From DASYXT01 sp035934555 (lineage in GTDB: Bacteria > Verrucomicrobiota > Verrucomicrobiia > Limisphaerales > UBA8199), in assembly GCA_035934555.1 (NCBI GenBank), contig DASYXT010000046.1, positions 79,974 through 143,973 of the forward strand: DNA of 64,000 nucleotides, in the 5' to 3' direction. Below, piece by piece: positions 60,223 through 64,000 of the stretch. A program made the position numbers and the translations under genes. The first letter of the stretch is position 1, and every line of letters begins with the position of its first letter. The notes under the pieces are model-generated. The model was not told the DNA's origin, searched no databases, and saw only the letters and a list, made by a program, of their open reading frames with translations.

Positions 60223-61785
60223 TCAGGGCTCCACGAGCGATTCGGTGTATTGCTGCTGCGGTGTGGCGGTGCGGCGGGGGACTGCGCCACCGACTCCGCA
60301 GGGGAGAAAGACAGTAACTTGAGTGCCGGCGCCCGGCCGACTGTTGACTTTAAGCCAGCCGTGGTGCTGTTTCACCAGCCCATGCACAGTAGCGAGGCCC
60401 AAGCCGTTGGCCTTGGCGGAAGTCTTGGTGGTGAAGAATGGTTCGAAGAGCCGCTCCTGGACTTCCGGCGTCATGCCGCAGCCGGTATCAGCGACGGTGA
60501 AGCAGACGAAGGCGCCGGGGCGTGCTTCCTCGTACCCGGCGACGCCTGCCTCGTCCAGACGGACAGCGGAAGTGCTGAGGGTGAGTTTGCCGCCGTCGGT
60601 CATCGCTTCGCGCGCATTGCACACCAGCGCCTCAACCAGTTGGCAGACCAGACTGGGGTCGGCTTGGATGGACGGCAAGTTCGCCCGAAACTGGTTTTCG
60701 AGTACAATGGCCTGTCCGAGCAAAGCCTTGATTCGGCCGGTCTGCTCTTCCAGTAGCGCGTTAAGATCAACGGCACGCGGTTGCATCGGGTGCCGTCCAA
60801 CCAATGCCAAGAGTTGGTGGGTGAGGCTGGTGGCGGAAGCGGCATTGGCGGCGATGCGCTTCAGAGCGTCGGCGGTTGCCGGTTCGGGATTCATTTGCAC
60901 GAGGACCTGCGCCTCGGCTTCCAGGCCGCTGATGAGCTTATTGAAGCGGTCCGCGACGCCACCGGCTAACTGCACCGTCACTTCCTGCTTTTGGGAATCG
61001 AGCAGTTGTTTGTGCAATCGGCGCCGCGCGGTCACATCGTGTGCCAATACCAGGCGCGCCGGCGCGCTGCCATAAACCAGGTCCAGCGAGGTCAGTTCAA
61101 CCTCCATTTCCGTGCCGTCCTTCTTACGATGGTGCCACAGACCGCGGCGCTGGGCACCAGGTCCGGTACTGCCGGAATCGGCCGAAAATGCCTCAGCCTC
61201 GCCGGCGACGCACAATGCGCGCGCATCCATCTCACCAAACTCGGCGCCGGTGAAACCGTAATGACGCAGGGCGGCTGCGTTGAAAGCCAGAAAGCGAAAC
61301 GTGTTCAAATCGTAAATCCACATCGGCAACGGGTTTTGCTCGAAGAGGAACCGGTACTGTTCCTTCGATTTGCGCAGTTCCTCCTCGCCTTGCCGGCGCA
61401 ACGAAATTTCCCGCTGCAGTTCCTCATTGGTTTTGTCCAGCTCGGCCGTCCGCTCTTTGACCTGTCGCTCCAGCTCCACCGCCAAGGCTTCCTGTTGCCG
61501 CTCGCGCGCGAGGCGCTCCCGCAAGAACAACTCGATGTGCACCATCCCCGTCAGCAGCAGCGCGGGCACCAGAAAGTTAAGCAGGTCCAACACCACCCCG
61601 GGCTCGACGCTCAGTCCCAGCGGCTGCCAGAACCGGATCAGTTCCAGCACTGCCATCAGGGAAAAAACCGCGAAGAGACCCCAACCCACCCGTTTCATGC
61701 CAAACCTGCGGCTTAACCGCAGCGCGTAAGGCGGGATCAGACAAGGCAGTAGCCCTAGAAAAATGGTTAAGATGGAGGAGTGCAT
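60223..61785 (-). CDS. PAS sensor kinase-like protein lacking the phospho-accepting His
   Basis: The product has 520 residues: three hydrophobic segments at the N-terminus (about 5-20, 33-50, 65-82), a long coiled coil, PAS (FLFEQNPLPMWIYDLNTFRF), a DHp-like helix and HATPase (LVEALVCNAREAM, VADTGCGM, NGLGLATVHGLV). The usual LAGGIAHDFNNLL motif reads LAGGVADRFNKLI, so the phospho-accepting His is replaced by Asp. The ATP site looks intact. It may be a pseudokinase or work through a partner. A receiver is not visible next to it. Confidence 0.9.
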   Translation of the reverse strand: MHSSILTIFLGLLPCLIPPYALRLSRRFGMKRVGWGLFAVFSLMAVLELIRFWQPLGLSVEPGVVLDLLNFLVPALLLTGMVHIELFLRERLARERQQEALAVELERQVKERTAELDKTNEELQREISLRRQGEEELRKSKEQYRFLFEQNPLPMWIYDLNTFRFLAFNAAALRHYGFTGAEFGEMDARALCVAGEAEAFSADSGSTGPGAQRRGLWHHRKKDGTEMEVELTSLDLVYGSAPARLVLAHDVTARRRLHKQLLDSQKQEVTVQLAGGVADRFNKLISGLEAEAQVLVQMNPEPATADALKRIAANAASATSLTHQLLALVGRHPMQPRAVDLNALLEEQTGRIKALLGQAIVLENQFRANLPSIQADPSLVCQLVEALVCNAREAMTDGGKLTLSTSAVRLDEAGVAGYEEARPGAFVCFTVADTGCGMTPEVQERLFEPFFTTKTSAKANGLGLATVHGLVKQHHGWLKVNSRPGAGTQVTVFLPCGVGGAVPRRTATPQQQYTESLVEP

Positions 61786-62263
61786 GAAATTAGATAAGCC
61801 GCTTGGGCCTCAGGATGGGTGGAAAAGGAGCACGATGACTCGGCCGCGCACGCCTGGAAATTGCAAGGGCCGCGGTCGCACCAAAGCCGATGGCGCCCAC
61901 CGGCGGCGGGGTGCATTGTTCCGAAACCGGACAGTTTTGGCCAGTTCCTGGTGCGCGGTTGCGGCGCCCACGTTTTGCGAGCAGGAAGCTCATTCGTACC
62001 TTCCAGTGAAGCATGCGCCACGCCACAATTCACATGCCGGCGGCCCCTGGCGCCTTCGGCCAAAGTCCTCCTGGTTCCAAAGCGCCAGAGGGCAGGCGCA
62101 GTCCAAAGCAGTCCAAAACCCTGCGGCCTGGTCGAGCCGATTCATGGCTGGCTGAGGTGCCTTGGGCGGCGCGGTATGGGCCGTTCGAATAGGTTGGACC
62201 GTTTGGGCGTCAGGGATTATAGACAGTGCTGTAGAGCGAAATGGCAGTTGGCCCAAAGCTCCT
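61786..62263. other. Intergenic region with no credible gene
   Basis: This 478-nt stretch separates divergent genes. Open frames here have no start context or protein-like composition. A 10-nt unit GCAGTCCAAA is repeated exactly in tandem at 62098-62117, and short GC-rich hairpins are present. It may hold both promoters or a decayed mobile or dispersed repeat, but I cannot show which. Confidence 0.45.
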
Positions 62264-63001
62264 ATGAAAACGCGGCAATTGATCAGTTTGGTATTGGGCG
62301 CCGGGTTGGTGGCGTACTCGGCCAGGGCAGCGGCAGGTCCGGAATCTTCCCCGCAATCGACAAATACGCCGAGTAGTGCACTTTCGCCGGCTGCAACCGT
62401 GCCCGCCTATACCTCGCCCTGGGCGGGTGAGGTGACCAAAATGGCTCAAGCGGGGATTAGCGAGCAGATTCTGCGGGCGTACGTGCAGAATACACCCGGC
62501 ACCTTCAATCTTAAGCCCGAGCAGATCATCTTCCTGCGGGATTTGGGCGTGTCGGACGATGTGATTGGAGCCATGCTCCGGCACGACCAGCAGGTGGCGT
62601 TAGGATACCGGCCAGTGGTCGCTACCACGGTGCCGTCCTCCGCCGCGCTGTTGCAGAGTTGGTTTACGCAGCCTGCCCCTAGTCTGGCTTCGACGAGCCC
62701 GACCCCGGCTGCAGGCGGTCAACCACTCGCGACCAATTTGCCCACCAACGTGAGCGCCCCGTCGCCGGTTGTTGTTTCAGCAGAAAACTCCCCGAGCCAG
62801 GTCGCTTCCGCTACGGAACAGGCCGGTACCGAAGTGACGGAACAATCGCAGGCCGTTTGCCAAAGAGCCGTGCCCGCTGCGGCTGCGCAACCGGAGTACC
62901 CCGTCAGAGAACCGTACCCGGTGGAGCTCACAGCCCCGATTGCGGTGTATCACATCCCCGCTCGTGTCCCGAACGTGATTGTCTGGGACATGTTCCCCTG
63001 A
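62264..63001 (+). CDS. Secreted protein with a helical N-terminal module and low-complexity tail
   Basis: The product has 245 residues from the ATG at 62264. The signal peptide is MKTRQLISLVLGAGLVAYSARA. A helical module (about 55-110) has the sequence AGISEQILRAYVQNT then LKPEQIIFLRDLGVSDDVI and AMLRHDQQ, of a type I associate with Verrucomicrobiota secreted proteins. The rest is Ala/Pro/Ser/Thr-rich, ending in a short Pro/Tyr section. The frame is open upstream to 62162 but lacks a signal there. Function unknown. Confidence 0.75.
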   Translation: MKTRQLISLVLGAGLVAYSARAAAGPESSPQSTNTPSSALSPAATVPAYTSPWAGEVTKMAQAGISEQILRAYVQNTPGTFNLKPEQIIFLRDLGVSDDVIGAMLRHDQQVALGYRPVVATTVPSSAALLQSWFTQPAPSLASTSPTPAAGGQPLATNLPTNVSAPSPVVVSAENSPSQVASATEQAGTEVTEQSQAVCQRAVPAAAAQPEYPVREPYPVELTAPIAVYHIPARVPNVIVWDMFP

Positions 63002-63042
63002 AGCGGTTAGCTGATTCTCCAGGAATCGCCCGGGACCCTCTG

Positions 63043-63798
63043 CTACCTGACTGAATTAACGAGCGGTGCCAGGCCTTGAATCCGCACTTCCAACCGGTCC
63101 CCTGACGCGATGGCGCCCACTCCGCTCGGCGTGCCGGTGAGTATGATGTCACCGGGCAGGAGGGTCATATTGGTGGAGACGAAGCTGACGATCTGGTAAC
63201 AATTGAAAATGAGCTGACTGGTGCTCGAATTCTGGCGCAACTGGCCGTTTTGGAAGAGCTGCACGCTCAGATCGTGCGGGTCAATTTTGGTCTCCACGTA
63301 AGGCCCAATGGGCGTGAACGTATCGAAGGATTTGGCGCGCGACCACTGGCTTTCCGAATTCTGGATCGTCCGGTCGCTGATGTCTTGCGCCGCCGTGTAG
63401 CCAAGGATATAGCGTGCCGCGGCGGCGGGCGTCACATTGCGGACGCGCCGGCCAATCACAATCGCCAATTCCGCTTCGTAATCGGTGCGGTGCGCGGCAA
63501 ACGGGACCTCGATTTTGCCGCCGTCCGGCAGCAGCGACGTCGTCGCCTTGAACCAGAACAAAGGTTGTTTGGGTAGGGGCTTGTTGCTTTCGCGCGCATG
63601 ATCGGCGTAGTTGAGCCCGATGGCGATGATTTTGGATGGCACCACCGGTGTAAGCGTGCGCAGGCCTTTGAGCGGCGTCGCTTTGCGATCAAAGGACGGT
63701 GACCCGAACACATCGCCGCGCAGGCGAAATACCTCGCCATCGAGCACCTTTGCGTAAAAGGTGTCGTCGCCTTTTTGGAATCTGCCGATGGCGGCCAT
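63043..63798 (-). CDS. Fumarylacetoacetate hydrolase-family enzyme
   Basis: The product has 251 residues from the ATG at 63798. It has the C-terminal FAH fold: SKIIAIGLNYADHARES, FWFKATTSLL, DYEAELAIVIGRR (Glu metal ligands), VTPAAAARYILGYTAAQDISDR, and LLPGDIILTGTPSGVGA. Members hydrolyse, decarboxylate or isomerise acylpyruvates or ring-cleavage products of aromatic breakdown. No pathway neighbours are present in the window, so the substrate is open. An upstream TTG in frame is less likely as start. Confidence 0.92.
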   Translation of the reverse strand: MAAIGRFQKGDDTFYAKVLDGEVFRLRGDVFGSPSFDRKATPLKGLRTLTPVVPSKIIAIGLNYADHARESNKPLPKQPLFWFKATTSLLPDGGKIEVPFAAHRTDYEAELAIVIGRRVRNVTPAAAARYILGYTAAQDISDRTIQNSESQWSRAKSFDTFTPIGPYVETKIDPHDLSVQLFQNGQLRQNSSTSQLIFNCYQIVSFVSTNMTLLPGDIILTGTPSGVGAIASGDRLEVRIQGLAPLVNSVR

Positions 63799-63955
63799 AG
63801 CCAGAGCAATGATTATCAAAAAGGGACAACGTCAAGCAAGCCAAAGGTCAGGAGTCAGCCTATGGCGGAGTCAAAACACAGGTAAGTCACTGAAAAGCAA
63901 ATCCCTGTTTATTTGAGCTGGACATTGGCCCGCACTTTTTTTACCTGTGGGGCCA

Positions 63956-64000
63956 ATGAAGACTAAACATCGACCGATTGTCACCGCCGAACAGCAGGCC
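63956..64000 (+). CDS. Start of a gene running off the window
   Basis: An ATG at 63956, preceded by GTGGGG, opens a frame that stays open for 15 codons to the window end (MKTKHRPIVTAEQQA). It is divergent from the FAH-family gene and has a plausible upstream region. Too short to identify. Confidence 0.3.
   Translation, partial: MKTKHRPIVTAEQQA

Noticed and set aside
63926..63945. Sigma-54-like promoter (TTGGCCCG) near the window end
   Set aside because: The -24 half resembles the consensus, but the -12 GC is missing (T-run instead).

Overview
The window looks like a chromosomal segment of a GC-rich, Gram-negative soil or freshwater bacterium, most likely a member of the Verrucomicrobiota (Limisphaerales/Pedosphaera-like). 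The clues are: an outer-membrane lifestyle (LolA-like, OmpA, RND and RlpA proteins); Tat-exported TIM-barrel proteins and a formylglycine sulfatase; secreted proteins of a style common in that phylum; a SMUG1-type uracil-DNA glycosylase; and an exact TGTTC-N4-GAACA palindrome, the LexA motif known from Verrucomicrobia, inside a promoter. This assignment is inference. No rRNA or tRNA gene, CRISPR array, insertion sequence or phage gene was seen.

Layout. 1-11.8 kb: the end of a secreted protein, then cysS-tmk, two low-complexity secreted proteins, a DPP IV-type peptidase, a LolA-like protein, a Tat metallophosphoesterase, lepB with a coupled NTF2-like protein, an AlkA-type glycosylase, an 80-residue orphan protein and a PepSY-like lipoprotein. 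11.8-17.3 kb: a sulfatase, a low-complexity protein coupled to a SMUG1 glycosylase, and a cbiM(N)-cbiQ-cbiO cobalt/nickel ECF transporter. 17.3-26.5 kb (minus strand): a PAP2 protein, two SPFH-domain proteins (one frameshifted), then a CusRS-type two-component system driving a heavy-metal RND pump and its adaptor.

27.0-35.0 kb holds the most unusual locus. Seven co-directional genes encode a secreted von Willebrand A protein, a PspA/IM30-like coiled-coil protein, a solute-binding protein fused to a C-terminal OmpA peptidoglycan-binding domain, an ABC permease, an ABC ATPase, a membrane coiled-coil protein and an AAA+ ATPase with a probable degenerate second AAA unit. Gaps are mostly 0-35 nt and the last pair overlaps by 4 nt. 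I read it as an undescribed envelope-spanning machine that combines an ABC transporter with envelope-stress parts.

35.0-49.0 kb (minus strand): a DnaJ-like co-chaperone with half a zinc finger; a translationally coupled trio of a 1958-residue soluble poly-HAMP hybrid kinase (Nik1/Os-1-like), a CheR methyltransferase and a receiver-PAS kinase; and an hsp20-htrA-ftsH proteostasis operon preceded by the LexA-like box. Together with the PspA cluster and the SPFH proteins this makes a stress and quality-control neighbourhood.

49.4-64 kb: a DUF5060/DUF4038-type glycosidase, a Cys/His-rich exported protein, a paralogue of the 10.6 kb orphan protein, a five-gene polysaccharide operon (GT2, methyltransferase, O-antigen-ligase-like, GT4, deacetylase), RlpA, two tandem Tat TIM-barrel proteins, a PAS sensor protein that lacks the phospho-accepting histidine, a secreted helical protein and a fumarylacetoacetate-hydrolase-family enzyme.
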